A stretch of DNA of 64,000 nt from Paenalcaligenes hermetiae (GCF_039543645.1 NZ_BAABKD010000007.1:67330-131329), one strand, 5' to 3'. Counted from the stretch's first letter, positions 33,877 to 42,961 are shown. A program made the numbers and translations. The notes: generated from the letters alone by a model not told the origin.

Positions 33877-35070
33877 ATGTCTGTGAACCCAACCTTTCAT
33901 TGGGAAGATCCATTACTTTTGGATTTGCAGCTCAATGAGGATGAACGTATGGTGCGTGATGCTGCCTATGCGTACGCCCAAGAAAAGTTACTTCCTCGGG
34001 TACTAGAGGCTTTTAGAAATGAGCAAACGGATCCCGCTATTTTTCAGGAAATGGGGGAGCTAGGTTTATTAGGGGCGACGATACCGGAAACATATGGTGG
34101 GGCAGGTTTAAATTATGTGTCCTATGGTTTGATTGCGCGAGAGGTAGAACGCGTTGATTCGGGTTATCGCTCCATGATGAGCGTGCAGTCATCGTTGGTG
34201 ATGGTGCCGATTTATGAGTTTGGTTCCGAGGAGCAAAAACAAAAATACTTACCTAAACTTGCGCGTGGTGAGTGGGTAGGTTGTTTTGGTTTAACAGAGC
34301 CGAACCATGGTTCGGATCCGGGGGCGATGGAGACACGCGCTAAAAAAACCGCTGACGGTTATGTTTTACATGGAAATAAAACGTGGATTACTAACTCCCC
34401 TATTGCTGATGTGTTTGTCGTTTGGGCCAAAGTCGTGGGCGGTGAGGACGACGGCAAAATCCGTGGCTTTATTTTAGAAAAAGGCATGAAGGGGTTATCG
34501 GCTCCAGTGATTCATGGCAAAGTTGGTTTGCGTGCCTCCATTACTGGGGAAATAGTAATGGATGGCGTAGAAGTCGGTGCTGAGCATATGTTGCCTAAGG
34601 TCGCGGGCTTACGTGGACCCTTTACGTGTTTGAATTCGGCGCGCTATGGAATTGCTTGGGGGGCATTGGGTGCGGCAGAAGATTGTTGGCACACCGCACG
34701 TCAGTACACATTAGATCGTAAGCAGTTTGGGCGCCCATTGGCCGCTAATCAACTTATTCAGAAAAAGCTTGCGGACATGCAAACCGAAATCACCTTGGCG
34801 CTTCAAGGGTGTTTGCGCTTGGGGCGTATGAAAGACGAGGGGATCGCGGCGGTAGAAATTACCTCAATTATGAAGAGAAACTCGTGCGGCAAGGCATTAG
34901 ACATCGCGCGGTTAGCGCGAGATATGCTAGGGGGCAATGGGATTTCTGACGAGTTTGGTGTAGCGCGTCATTTGGTGAATCTAGAGGTGGTAAATACCTA
35001 TGAGGGTACCCATGATATTCATGCGTTGATTTTGGGACGAGCGCAAACAGGACTGCAAGCCTTTTTTTAA
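33877..35070 (+). CDS. gcdH: Glutaryl-CoA dehydrogenase
   Basis: 397 residues of the acyl-CoA dehydrogenase family. FAD/substrate stretches CFGLTEPNHGSDPG and ITNSPIADVFVVWAK are present, and the catalytic base is E376 in NTYEGTHDIHALILGR, the position used by glutaryl-CoA and isovaleryl-type enzymes of this branch. The N-terminal FHWEDPLLLDLQLNEDE is characteristic of GcdH. It converts glutaryl-CoA to crotonyl-CoA and CO2 in lysine, tryptophan and glutarate degradation. It is the last gene of the TAXI-TRAP operon, with a ribosome site AAAGGAG and a terminator 25 bp after the stop. Confidence 0.96.
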   Translation: MSVNPTFHWEDPLLLDLQLNEDERMVRDAAYAYAQEKLLPRVLEAFRNEQTDPAIFQEMGELGLLGATIPETYGGAGLNYVSYGLIAREVERVDSGYRSMMSVQSSLVMVPIYEFGSEEQKQKYLPKLARGEWVGCFGLTEPNHGSDPGAMETRAKKTADGYVLHGNKTWITNSPIADVFVVWAKVVGGEDDGKIRGFILEKGMKGLSAPVIHGKVGLRASITGEIVMDGVEVGAEHMLPKVAGLRGPFTCLNSARYGIAWGALGAAEDCWHTARQYTLDRKQFGRPLAANQLIQKKLADMQTEITLALQGCLRLGRMKDEGIAAVEITSIMKRNSCGKALDIARLARDMLGGNGISDEFGVARHLVNLEVVNTYEGTHDIHALILGRAQTGLQAFF

Positions 35071-35094
35071 AAAATAACGCAATTCCTTTGTAGT

Positions 35095-35130
35095 AAAAAA
35101 GCCAGTTTTTCACAGGATGCTGGCTTTTTT
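35095..35130 (+). terminator. Terminator of the TRAP-gcdH operon
   Basis: AAAAAAGCCAG...CTGGCTTTTTT stem and T run, just after gcdH. Confidence 0.85.
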
Positions 35131-35546
35131 CGCTTTTTACTCCCTTTGTTGTAAAAACACGTTACGATGTAGGTTTTGCTTTGCACAATACCAACATGCG
35201 ATGGCTTAGGGTTGCTTAGGGTGAACCAAACGGGTTATTCTATTTGATTCATTCTTACCAGAATGGATAATAGGCTAAGTTTTACGGTTATCCGCCTGTT
35301 AATTTGCGCCTTTTTACTGCTGCTGGCCGCGTCACAAGCGTGTGGTGCCGAGCTTTCGTTTCAAGCTATACGCACTGTTTGCGTGCTTGCCGTGTTCCAC
35401 AGAGTGCAGACGGCTCTGTAATGTGTTTAGGTGGAAAAGCTCAGTGGGCTTTAAAGCGCTAAATCATGTTGCTGTAGCTGGTCCAGACTCCGGCTTAGGT
35501 GCCAGGTGGGATATTCGAGCAAAACCTGAAAGGAAATATTTATATT
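35131..35546 (+). promoter_or_regulatory. ilv operon promoter and long leader
   Basis: There is no convincing gene in this 416-bp stretch. It holds a near-perfect tandem 10-bp repeat GCTTAGGGTT/GCTTAGGGTG at about 35204-35223. A promoter-like pair follows, TTGATT (35244-35249), 16 bp, GATAAT (35266-35271). A start near 35278 would give a leader of roughly 270 nt before ilvB. No leader peptide rich in Ile, Val and Leu with a following terminator is evident. Confidence 0.45.
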
Positions 35547-37280
35547 ATGGAACTCAATGGCGCCGATATCGTAGTTCGCACGTTGGCCGAAGAAGGGGTG
35601 GAGCATGTTTTTGGTTACCCCGGCGGTGCGGTTTTATACATCTACGATGCGATATTCAAACAAGACAAATTTCGTCATATCTTAGTTCGTCATGAACAAG
35701 CTGCAGTACATGCTGCAGATGCTTATTCCCGCTCCTCTAACAAAGTCGGCGTGGCTTTAGTGACCAGTGGCCCCGGGCTAACGAATGCCGTAACAGGCAT
35801 TGCTACCGCCTACATGGACTCAGTGCCTATGGTGATTATCAGTGGCCAAGTCGGCACACAGGCTATTGGCGAGGACGCTTTCCAAGAATGTGATGCGGTC
35901 GGTATCACCCGCCCCTGTGTTAAGCATAACTTCTTAGTACGTGATGTACGAGATTTGGCGGATATTATTCGCAAAGCCTTCTATATTGCTAAAACGGGTC
36001 GTCCTGGTCCGGTGCTTGTCGATATCCCTAAAGACATTACCGTAGCAATGGCGCGTTATACGCCTAAACGGGGCGAGCCTAAACTACGCTCCTACATGCC
36101 CGTCACTAAAGGCCATCAGGGGCAGATCAAAAAAGCCGCGCAGCTGCTCGCTCAGGCTGAGCGCCCCATGGTATATGTGGGCGGTGGTGCTATTTTGGGC
36201 GATGCTTCTGAGCAGGTCAATAAACTGGTTAAGCTCACCGGGGCCCCGTGTACAACCACGCTCATGGCTTTGGGCGCTTTTCCCGGCTGCGATGATCAGT
36301 ACGTAGGTATGCCCGGTATGCACGGCACTTACGAAGCCAATATGGCCATGCAGCATTGTGATGTGTTGATTGCGGTGGGCGCACGTTTTGATGATCGTGT
36401 AATCGGCAATCCCCGTCATTTTGCTCAAGTACCACGCAAAATCATCCATATTGACATTGATCCGTCTTCAATTTCAAAACGGGTTAAAGCCGATGTTCCC
36501 ATTGTTGGTTGTGTCAAAGACGTCCTAACCGAATTAAACGAGTTTTACGCCCAAACCAAATCTGCCTCGAATGCGAAAAAAACCGCATTGGCCAAATGGT
36601 GGCAGCAGATCAATGAGTGGCGTGGCGTAAAAAGCCTATCCTACGAAAAATCCGATAGCGTCATTAAACCACAGTCAGTAGTAGAAGCGCTTTGGGAAGT
36701 CACTGGCGGCAACGCTTTTGTGACCTCAGACGTTGGACAGCACCAAATGTGGGCCGCACAATACTATCGCTTTAACCACCCACGCCGTTGGATTAACTCT
36801 GGCGGATTGGGGACGATGGGGGTTGGCTTGCCTTACGCCATGGGGGTACAAATGGCGAACCCAGATGCCGATGTGGCTGTGATCACTGGTGAAGCCTCGA
36901 TTCAGATGAATATTCAAGAGCTTTCCACCTGCAGTCAGTATCGCCTTACACCCAAGATTTTATGCTTAAATAACCGCTATTTAGGTATGGTGCGTCAATG
37001 GCAGGAAATCGATTATGGTTCCCGTTATTCTGAATCGTACGTGGATGCTTTGCCTGATTTCACAAAGCTAGTCGAAAGCTATGGGCATGTAGGCTTACAT
37101 ATTGAGAGCCCCTCGGATGTGGTGCCAGCCATTCGCGAAGCTTTTACCAAGCATAAAGACCGTTTGGTATTTATGAACTTTATTACAGACCAAACCGAAA
37201 ACGTATGGCCTATGGTAAAAGCGGGCAAAGGCCTCACGGAAATGATCCTTAGCGCTGCCGACCTAGAGGGGGACGAATAA
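35547..37280 (+). CDS. ilvB: Acetolactate synthase large (catalytic) subunit
   Basis: 577 residues from ATG 35547 (MELNGADIVVRTLAEEG); a GTG at 35499 is possible but unlikely. The three domains of ThDP enzymes are present: the N-terminal GYPGGAVLYIYD and catalytic glutamate in RHEQAAVHAADAY, the central FAD-type domain GARFDDRVIG, and the C-terminal ThDP/Mg site with GEASIQMNIQELST and NNRYLGMV. It condenses pyruvate with pyruvate or 2-oxobutyrate in Val/Leu/Ile synthesis. The stop overlaps the ilvN start by one base. AGGA lies 12 bases upstream of the ATG, rather far. Confidence 0.95.
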   Translation: MELNGADIVVRTLAEEGVEHVFGYPGGAVLYIYDAIFKQDKFRHILVRHEQAAVHAADAYSRSSNKVGVALVTSGPGLTNAVTGIATAYMDSVPMVIISGQVGTQAIGEDAFQECDAVGITRPCVKHNFLVRDVRDLADIIRKAFYIAKTGRPGPVLVDIPKDITVAMARYTPKRGEPKLRSYMPVTKGHQGQIKKAAQLLAQAERPMVYVGGGAILGDASEQVNKLVKLTGAPCTTTLMALGAFPGCDDQYVGMPGMHGTYEANMAMQHCDVLIAVGARFDDRVIGNPRHFAQVPRKIIHIDIDPSSISKRVKADVPIVGCVKDVLTELNEFYAQTKSASNAKKTALAKWWQQINEWRGVKSLSYEKSDSVIKPQSVVEALWEVTGGNAFVTSDVGQHQMWAAQYYRFNHPRRWINSGGLGTMGVGLPYAMGVQMANPDADVAVITGEASIQMNIQELSTCSQYRLTPKILCLNNRYLGMVRQWQEIDYGSRYSESYVDALPDFTKLVESYGHVGLHIESPSDVVPAIREAFTKHKDRLVFMNFITDQTENVWPMVKAGKGLTEMILSAADLEGDE

Positions 37281-37771
37281 TGAAACACGTAATCTCTATC
37301 CTGCTCGAAAACGAACCCGGCGCGTTGTCTCGTGTGGTAGGCTTGTTTTCTGCTCGTGGCTATAACATTGAAACCCTCACCGTCGCGCCAACAGAAGACG
37401 ATACACTATCGCGCATGACTATCGTCACCATTGGTTCAGACGAGGTCATCGAGCAAATTACAAAACATTTAAATCGTTTAGTGGATGTGGTCAAAGTCGT
37501 TGATCTATCCGAGGGTCCCCATGTAGAGCGTGAGCTAATGCTCATCAAGGTCCGTGCTGTAGGTAAAGAGCGCGAAGAACTGAAACGTTTAGCGGATATT
37601 TTCCGTGGGCGTATCATCGATGTAACGGACAAAACCTATACGATTGAATTAACTGGGGTGCAGGAAAAAATATCCGCCTTCATCCAAGCCATCGATCGCA
37701 GTGCTATTCTTGAAACGGTACGTACCGGTGTCTCAGGTATTAGCCGTGGCGAACGAATTTTAAAGCTATAA
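37280..37771 (+). CDS. ilvN: Acetolactate synthase small (regulatory) subunit
   Basis: 163 residues with an N-terminal ACT domain (MKHVISILLENEPGALSRVV, then RGYNIETLTVAPTED) and the C-terminal regulatory part (ELTGVQEKISAFI). It binds valine and confers feedback inhibition on the large subunit. IlvH-type length. Start and ilvB stop share one base (TAATG), so translation is coupled. Also called ilvH in some genomes. Confidence 0.95.
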   Translation: MKHVISILLENEPGALSRVVGLFSARGYNIETLTVAPTEDDTLSRMTIVTIGSDEVIEQITKHLNRLVDVVKVVDLSEGPHVERELMLIKVRAVGKEREELKRLADIFRGRIIDVTDKTYTIELTGVQEKISAFIQAIDRSAILETVRTGVSGISRGERILKL

Positions 37772-37813
37772 CGCTGTAGTAAGCAGATTACACAAATTAA
37801 TTTGGAGTTATCC

Positions 37814-38830
37814 ATGAAAGTTTTTTACGACAAAGACTGCGATCAGTCTTTAATTAAAGGCAAAAACGTTGCCATCATCGGTTACGGTTCCCAGGGCTAC
37901 GCGCATGCGAACAACTTAAATGACTCGGGTGTTAACGTAACGGTTGGTCTACGTAAAAGCGGTGCCTCCTGGGCAAAAGCCGAAGCCGCTGGCCTTAACG
38001 TAAAAGAAGTGGCGGATGCCGTTAAAGATGCCGATGTGGTCATGATCCTACTGCCTGACGAAAATATTGCAGAGGTTTACCGCACCCAAGTAGAGCCCAA
38101 CATGAAAGCCGGTGCCGCGTTGGCTTTTGCACATGGTTTTAACGTTCACTACGGTCAAGTTGTACCCCGCAAAGACGTGGATGTAATCATGGTGGCTCCT
38201 AAAGCCCCTGGCCATACCGTACGTGGTACTTACCAGCAAGGCGGCGGTGTGCCCCATCTGATCGCTGTATATCAGGACGTATCAGGTGCTGCTCGTGATA
38301 TCGCGCTTTCCTATGCCAGTGCTAATGGCGGTGGCCGTGCTGGTATTATCGAAACCAACTTCCGTGAAGAAACCGAAACTGACTTGTTTGGTGAGCAGGC
38401 GGTTCTTTGTGGTGGTGCGGTTGAGCTCATCAAAGCCGGTTTTGATACCTTGGTCGAAGCAGGTTATGCCCCCGAAATGGCATACTTCGAATGCTTGCAC
38501 GAACTCAAGCTCATCGTGGACTTGATCTACGAGGGTGGTATTGCCAACATGAACTACTCCATTTCCAATAACGCGGAATACGGCGAGTACGTAACTGGTC
38601 CTAAGATCATTACCGACGAAACGCGCAAAGCCATGCGTGAGTGCTTAACCAATATTCAAAATGGTGAGTACGCGAAAAACTTCATTCTTGAGCACGCTGC
38701 CGGTGCGCCATCCATGACAGCACGTCGTCGCATTAACGAAGAGTCCCAAATTGAAAAAGTGGGTGCTCAGTTACGTGCGATGATGCCTTGGATTGCAGCT
38801 AATAAACTAGTAGACCAAAGCAAGAACTAA
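37814..38830 (+). CDS. ilvC: Ketol-acid reductoisomerase (NADP+)
   Basis: 338 residues, the short class I form. Rossmann motif GYGSQGYAHANNL lies near residue 24. The NADPH phosphate-binding loop is RKSGASW, and the metal/substrate acidic residues lie in FREETETDLFGEQAVLCGG and the C-terminal knotted helices (YFECLHELKLIVDLIYEGG, given in part). It converts acetolactate to dihydroxyisovalerate with Mg2+ and NADPH. ATG 37814 has TTGGAG seven bases upstream. It is the third gene of ilvBNC, followed by a strong terminator. Confidence 0.97.
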   Translation: MKVFYDKDCDQSLIKGKNVAIIGYGSQGYAHANNLNDSGVNVTVGLRKSGASWAKAEAAGLNVKEVADAVKDADVVMILLPDENIAEVYRTQVEPNMKAGAALAFAHGFNVHYGQVVPRKDVDVIMVAPKAPGHTVRGTYQQGGGVPHLIAVYQDVSGAARDIALSYASANGGGRAGIIETNFREETETDLFGEQAVLCGGAVELIKAGFDTLVEAGYAPEMAYFECLHELKLIVDLIYEGGIANMNYSISNNAEYGEYVTGPKIITDETRKAMRECLTNIQNGEYAKNFILEHAAGAPSMTARRRINEESQIEKVGAQLRAMMPWIAANKLVDQSKN

Positions 38831-38847
38831 TTTTGCTGGTCACTATT

Positions 38848-38884
38848 AAAAACCTCCGCCACCTAAAATGGCGGAGGTTTTTTT
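38848..38884 (+). terminator. Terminator of the ilvBNC operon
   Basis: 10-bp perfect stem AACCTCCGCC/GGCGGAGGTT with a T run, just after ilvC. Confidence 0.93.
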
Positions 38885-38941
38885 GTCGCTTGGTCTGATT
38901 GGCGTTAAAATAGGCTTTTCTTTTCCATCTGTTAGGTGCTT

Positions 38942-39715
38942 ATGCCTGATTACCATTCCGATGATAAACGCCGCCGTGGCATTTACTTATTGCCCAATGC
39001 GTTTACGACAGCGAATTTATTTGCCGGTTTTTATGCTGTGGTGCAAGCCATGAATGGCCGCTTTGAAATAGCAGCCATTGCCATCTTTTTAGCTATGGTA
39101 TTTGATGGCATGGATGGGCGTGTGGCTCGGCTGACAAATACACAATCTGCTTTTGGGGAGCAATATGACTCAATGGCAGATATTATCTCCTTTGGGGTAG
39201 CACCAGCTTTTGTGATGTATGTGTGGGCCTTACAAGACCTAGGGCGTTGGGGCTGGCTGGCCGCTTTTGTATTTGTTGTTGGGGCCGCGTTGCGTTTAGC
39301 GCGCTTTAATACCAATATCGCTGTGGTAGATAAACGCTTTTTTCAGGGGTTACCTAGTCCAGCCGCGGCGGCATTAATAGCAGGTTTTGTTTGGCTTTCC
39401 GTAGATAACAAGTTGAATATCGACGCCCAACCTTTGGCTTGGGGGGCTTTTGCGCTAACCGTATATGCGGGGGTAGCGATGGTCTCAAATGCACCTTTTT
39501 ACAGTGGGAAATCCTTTGCTTTAGGGCGTAGTGTTCCTTTTTGGGTCATGTTGCTATTTGTGCTGCTGTTTGTTTTTGTGTCATCAGACCCGCCCATCGT
39601 CTTATTTAGTTTATTTATTTTATACAGCGTTTCGGGCTGGGTGGTGATGTTTTGGCGTTGGCGCAAAGCGCGCCAACTGCGCCAACGTAAAGCGACGAAT
39701 GGCCCTTCGATGTGA
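38942..39715 (+). CDS. pssA: CDP-diacylglycerol--serine O-phosphatidyltransferase
   Basis: About 257 residues with six to eight membrane helices. The CDP-alcohol phosphotransferase signature DGMDGRVAR...GEQYDSMAD (DGxxGRxAR-x8-GxxxDxxxD) lies near residues 58-82. It makes phosphatidylserine, precursor of phosphatidylethanolamine, in the inner membrane. The ATG at 38942 is chosen over a GTG at 38936. In Burkholderiales pssA commonly follows ilvBNC, as here, although a terminator separates them. Confidence 0.95.
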   Translation: MPDYHSDDKRRRGIYLLPNAFTTANLFAGFYAVVQAMNGRFEIAAIAIFLAMVFDGMDGRVARLTNTQSAFGEQYDSMADIISFGVAPAFVMYVWALQDLGRWGWLAAFVFVVGAALRLARFNTNIAVVDKRFFQGLPSPAAAALIAGFVWLSVDNKLNIDAQPLAWGAFALTVYAGVAMVSNAPFYSGKSFALGRSVPFWVMLLFVLLFVFVSSDPPIVLFSLFILYSVSGWVVMFWRWRKARQLRQRKATNGPSM

Positions 39716-39733
39716 TCGTGTTGTCACTGCTGT

Positions 39734-40219
39734 TTACCACAGGTTCCATTCATCAATGACTTGTGGGTCTGGACCTGGGTGGTAGTGCTGTACTACACCA
39801 TTTTCATCAAAATACACATGCATGAGTGATTCCCATACGCTATTTTGTTTATAGCGGTAGGACCAGACTAATCTTTTTATGCCTCGATAGGGGGTAATGC
39901 TTCTTTCAGCTGGGGGACCAAAATGGCAGCGCACTTGCTCTTTAGTCCAAACGCCTATTTGTAGGCGGGCAAACTCATGATCGGTGAGTACTTGAGAAGC
40001 ATGGGTGACTTGCTTATTAGCGTCTACCTCTATCGCCCATGCGTAGCGTCCATTAGGTTGTTGTGACCAGATATAGCGAGTAGGGTGTTGTGCAGGGCAC
40101 ACAGAGGTGGGCGCACCATAGCGCTGTAAAACCTGTTCGATGGGGGTGCCCGTAGGGGTTTCGCTAATAGTGGTGCAAGCTCCTAATAGCAGCAGGCAAA
40201 GAGCTGAAAGACGAAGCAT
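39734..40219 (-). CDS. Predicted outer-membrane lipoprotein
   Basis: 161 residues with a lipoprotein signal: basic start, leucine run, lipobox LLGAC with lipidated C15. Two related segments (IEQVLQRYGAPTS and IGVWTKEQVRCHFGPPAE, the latter with SYRYKQNSVW following) recall the SmpA/BamE-like fold, in which a short helix precedes a GxP turn. So it may be a BamE/SmpA-type small lipoprotein, but it is not BamE itself by length. It is convergent with pssA, with 18 bp between stops. Confidence 0.75.
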   Translation of the reverse strand: MLRLSALCLLLLGACTTISETPTGTPIEQVLQRYGAPTSVCPAQHPTRYIWSQQPNGRYAWAIEVDANKQVTHASQVLTDHEFARLQIGVWTKEQVRCHFGPPAERSITPYRGIKRLVWSYRYKQNSVWESLMHVYFDENGVVQHYHPGPDPQVIDEWNLW

Positions 40220-40321
40220 AGTAAATCTCGGGAAATCAAGCTGGATGGTGTAGTATATCCTTGGATATAAGCGACTTTACGGATTTTAAACATAAGCATC
40301 GGCTTTTTGGTTAAAATCCGC

Positions 40322-40327
40322 TATAAT
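40322..40327 (+). promoter_or_regulatory. -10 element of rpsO
   Basis: A perfect TATAAT, 74 bp upstream of the rpsO ATG. No good -35 hexamer is visible at 17 bp. A leader of about 65 nt would result. Confidence 0.5.
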
Positions 40328-40356
40328 TACACTCTTATCTATTTGTTGTTATTGCA

Positions 40357-40381
40357 CGTTAGGGCATACTCGGCCCTAACG
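40357..40381 (+). promoter_or_regulatory. Leader hairpin of rpsO, candidate S15 autoregulatory site
   Basis: 9-bp perfect stem CGTTAGGGC/GCCCTAACG with a seven-base loop, 20 bp before the rpsO start. It is followed by CCAGTTTTT. S15 represses its own mRNA through leader structures in several bacteria, so this hairpin is the natural candidate. A weak attenuator is the alternative. Confidence 0.45.
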
Positions 40382-40400
40382 CCAGTTTTTCGAGGAAATT

Positions 40401-40670
40401 ATGTCTGGAACAAACATCAATAAAGCCGAAGTCGTTGAACAATTTCAACGTGCTAAAGGTGATACCGGCTCTCCCGAAGTCCAAGTAGCGCTATTAACCG
40501 CACGCATTAATGTGTTAACTGAGCACTTCAAGAGCCACAAAAAAGACCATCACTCTCGTCGTGGTCTATTACGTATGGTTAGCCGTCGTCGTAAATTACT
40601 CGACTACCTCAAAAACCGTAAACCTAGCGCTTACAGTGAACTAATTCAAAAACTCGGTTTACGTAAGTGA
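40401..40670 (+). CDS. rpsO: 30S ribosomal protein S15
   Basis: 89 residues, the full family length. The GDTGSPEVQVALLTARI and HKKDHHSRRGLLRMVSRRR stretches bind the 16S rRNA central domain at the h20-h22 junction. GAGGAA precedes the ATG. It is followed by pnp, the common proteobacterial pair, with a hairpin between. Confidence 0.98.
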   Translation: MSGTNINKAEVVEQFQRAKGDTGSPEVQVALLTARINVLTEHFKSHKKDHHSRRGLLRMVSRRRKLLDYLKNRKPSAYSELIQKLGLRK

Positions 40671-40694
40671 TTCACGGGCATTGCCCCGCGATAC

Positions 40695-40740
40695 AGCCGT
40701 GCATGGTGCGAACATAGCTTCGCATGTGCGCGGCTTTTTT
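40695..40740 (+). terminator. Terminator or processing hairpin between rpsO and pnp
   Basis: AGCCG...CGGCT with an inner TGCGAA/TTCGCA stem, followed by TTTTTT. In enterobacteria this intergenic hairpin is both an attenuator and an RNase III/E target controlling pnp. Confidence 0.82.
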
Positions 40741-40759
40741 ATTGTAAGGATATCTCCTA

Positions 40760-42910
40760 ATGTTCAATAAAGTGACGAAGTCATTTCAATATGGACAGCA
40801 TCAAGTTGTGATCGAAACCGGTGAGATTGCTCGCCAAGCCTCCGGTGCTGTTCTTGTTTCTATCGAAGATACTGTTATTTTAGCTACTGTTGTTGGCGCA
40901 AAAACGGCCAAAGCTGGGCAGGACTTTTTCCCCTTAACTGTTGATTATGTTGAAAAAACCTATGCCGCCGGTCGTATCCCGGGTGGTTTTTTCAAGCGCG
41001 AAGGTAAGCCTTCTGACCGTGAAACGTTAACGGCTCGTTTAATTGACCGTCCATTGCGTCCTTTATTCCCCGAAGGCTTTTATAACGAAGTCCAGATTAT
41101 TATTCATGCTTTGTCGGTTAACCCTGAAATCAGTCCGGATATTCCTGCTCTGATTGGGGCATCGGCTGCTTTGGCTATTTCTGGGATTCCATTCAATGGC
41201 CCCGTTGGTGCCGCCCGTGTGGGCTATGTGGATGGCAATTATGTGCTGAACCCTTCTTCTGGCCAGCTCGATCAGTCCGCCTTGGATTTGGTGGTCGCAG
41301 GTACAGAGGCCGCCGTGCTCATGGTAGAGTCCGAGGCGCAGCAGCTTTCCGAAGAGGTCATGTTAGGGGCGATTGCATTCGGTCACGAACAAATGCAAGT
41401 AGCGATCAATGCAATCAATGAGCTGGTCGAGGAAGCCGGTAAACCCGAGTGGGATTGGCAGCCAGCGCCTGTGAATCAGCCTCTTATTGATGCGGTTAAA
41501 GCCTTAGCTTACGAAGACTTAAAAGCCGCGTACCAAATTCGTCAAAAGCAAGCGCGTACAGCGGCTGTGAACGATGTTTATGCTAAAGTTCACGCTGGTT
41601 TAGTCGAGCAAGCGGAAGCCGCCGGTACCGATGCCCCCGATAGTGTCGAAGTCGATAACATTCTCTTTGATTTCGAAAGTGAAATTGTACGTGGTCAAAT
41701 CCTCAGCGGGGAGCCTCGTATTGATGGGCGTGACACTCGCACAGTGCGTCCTATTTCTATTCGCTTGGGGGTATTACCACGTGCGCATGGGAGCGTTCTC
41801 TTTACGCGTGGTGAAACCCAAGCTTTGGTGGTAGCAACTTTGGGCACGAAGCAAGACGAGCAGATTATTGATTCCGTGATGGGCGAGTCGCGTGATCGTT
41901 TTATGCTGCATTACAACTTCCCTCCGTTTGCTACTGGTGAAACCGGGCGTTTTGGGGCACCTAAACGTCGTGAAATTGGTCACGGCAACTTAGCTAAGCG
42001 TGCATTGACTCCATTATTGCCTAGCCCAGAAGACTTCCAGTATTCCATTCGTGTAGTTTCTGAGATCACCGAGTCCAACGGTTCGTCTTCCATGGCGTCT
42101 GTATGTGGTGGCTCGCTATCCATGATGGATGCGGGTGTGCCCATGGCAGATCACGTGGCGGGTGTAGCAATGGGGCTAATTAAAGAGGGTGGTAAATTCG
42201 CCGTTCTGACCGATATTTTGGGTGACGAAGACCATTTAGGTGATATGGATTTTAAAGTGGCTGGTACCGAAGCAGGTATTACAGCACTGCAAATGGATAT
42301 TAAAATCCAGGGTATTACCACTGAAATCATGCAGGTGGCCTTGGCTCAAGCCAAAGAGGGTCGCTTACATATTTTAGGAAAAATGAAAGAGGCGCTCGAG
42401 GGCTCGCGTACAGAGCTATCCGCTTTTGCTCCTCGCATGCTCACCCTTAAAATCAATCCCGATAAAATCCGCGATGTCATCGGTAAGGGCGGGGCAACGA
42501 TTCGCAGCCTAACCGAAGAAACCGGTACACAGATTGACATTGGTGAAGACGGCACCATTACTATTTCAAGTGCTGACTTGGATAAAGCCCAAGAAGCAGA
42601 GCGTCGTATTAAAGAGCTCACAGCCGAAGTCGAAGTGGGTCAAGAATACGAGGGGCCAGTGATGCGTGTATTGGACTTTGGTGCTATTGTTCAAGTCCTG
42701 CCTGGTAAAGATGGCCTATTGCACATTTCTGAAATTGCTAACTACCGTATCAATAACATTAATGATGTATTGGCGGTGGGGCAGCAGGTTCGTGTTAAGG
42801 TTATCGAAGCCGATGACAAGGGTCGCTTACGCTTGTCGATGAAAGCCATTGGTGGCATCGAAGCCCAAGGCGGTCCTCAGGGCCCTAAAGACACCAAAGA
42901 AAACGAGTAA
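40760..42910 (+). CDS. pnp: Polyribonucleotide nucleotidyltransferase (PNPase)
   Basis: 716 residues. Two RNase PH-like domains lie at about 10-220 and 310-540, with GRIPGGFFKREGKPSD in the first and FPPFATGETGRFGAPKRREIGHG (in part) plus SESNGSSSMASVCGGSL-like catalytic residues in the second. A KH domain at about 555-615 carries IGKGGATIRSL. An S1 domain at about 623-690 carries GKDGLLHISEI. It degrades RNA 3' to 5' with phosphate in the cytoplasm, alone or in the degradosome. AAGGATATC precedes the ATG. A terminator follows. Confidence 0.98.
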   Translation: MFNKVTKSFQYGQHQVVIETGEIARQASGAVLVSIEDTVILATVVGAKTAKAGQDFFPLTVDYVEKTYAAGRIPGGFFKREGKPSDRETLTARLIDRPLRPLFPEGFYNEVQIIIHALSVNPEISPDIPALIGASAALAISGIPFNGPVGAARVGYVDGNYVLNPSSGQLDQSALDLVVAGTEAAVLMVESEAQQLSEEVMLGAIAFGHEQMQVAINAINELVEEAGKPEWDWQPAPVNQPLIDAVKALAYEDLKAAYQIRQKQARTAAVNDVYAKVHAGLVEQAEAAGTDAPDSVEVDNILFDFESEIVRGQILSGEPRIDGRDTRTVRPISIRLGVLPRAHGSVLFTRGETQALVVATLGTKQDEQIIDSVMGESRDRFMLHYNFPPFATGETGRFGAPKRREIGHGNLAKRALTPLLPSPEDFQYSIRVVSEITESNGSSSMASVCGGSLSMMDAGVPMADHVAGVAMGLIKEGGKFAVLTDILGDEDHLGDMDFKVAGTEAGITALQMDIKIQGITTEIMQVALAQAKEGRLHILGKMKEALEGSRTELSAFAPRMLTLKINPDKIRDVIGKGGATIRSLTEETGTQIDIGEDGTITISSADLDKAQEAERRIKELTAEVEVGQEYEGPVMRVLDFGAIVQVLPGKDGLLHISEIANYRINNINDVLAVGQQVRVKVIEADDKGRLRLSMKAIGGIEAQGGPQGPKDTKENE

Positions 42911-42961
42911 ATTTCGCAAGCACGGGTTTTCTGTTAAAACAGAAAATCCATTGGTGTAAAG

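Noticed and set aside
35263..35421. 52-codon frame before ilvB with a signal-peptide-like leucine run
   Set aside because: Its ATG overlaps the likely -10 box of the ilv promoter, it has no ribosome site, and it is not enriched in Val or Ile as an ilv leader peptide would be.
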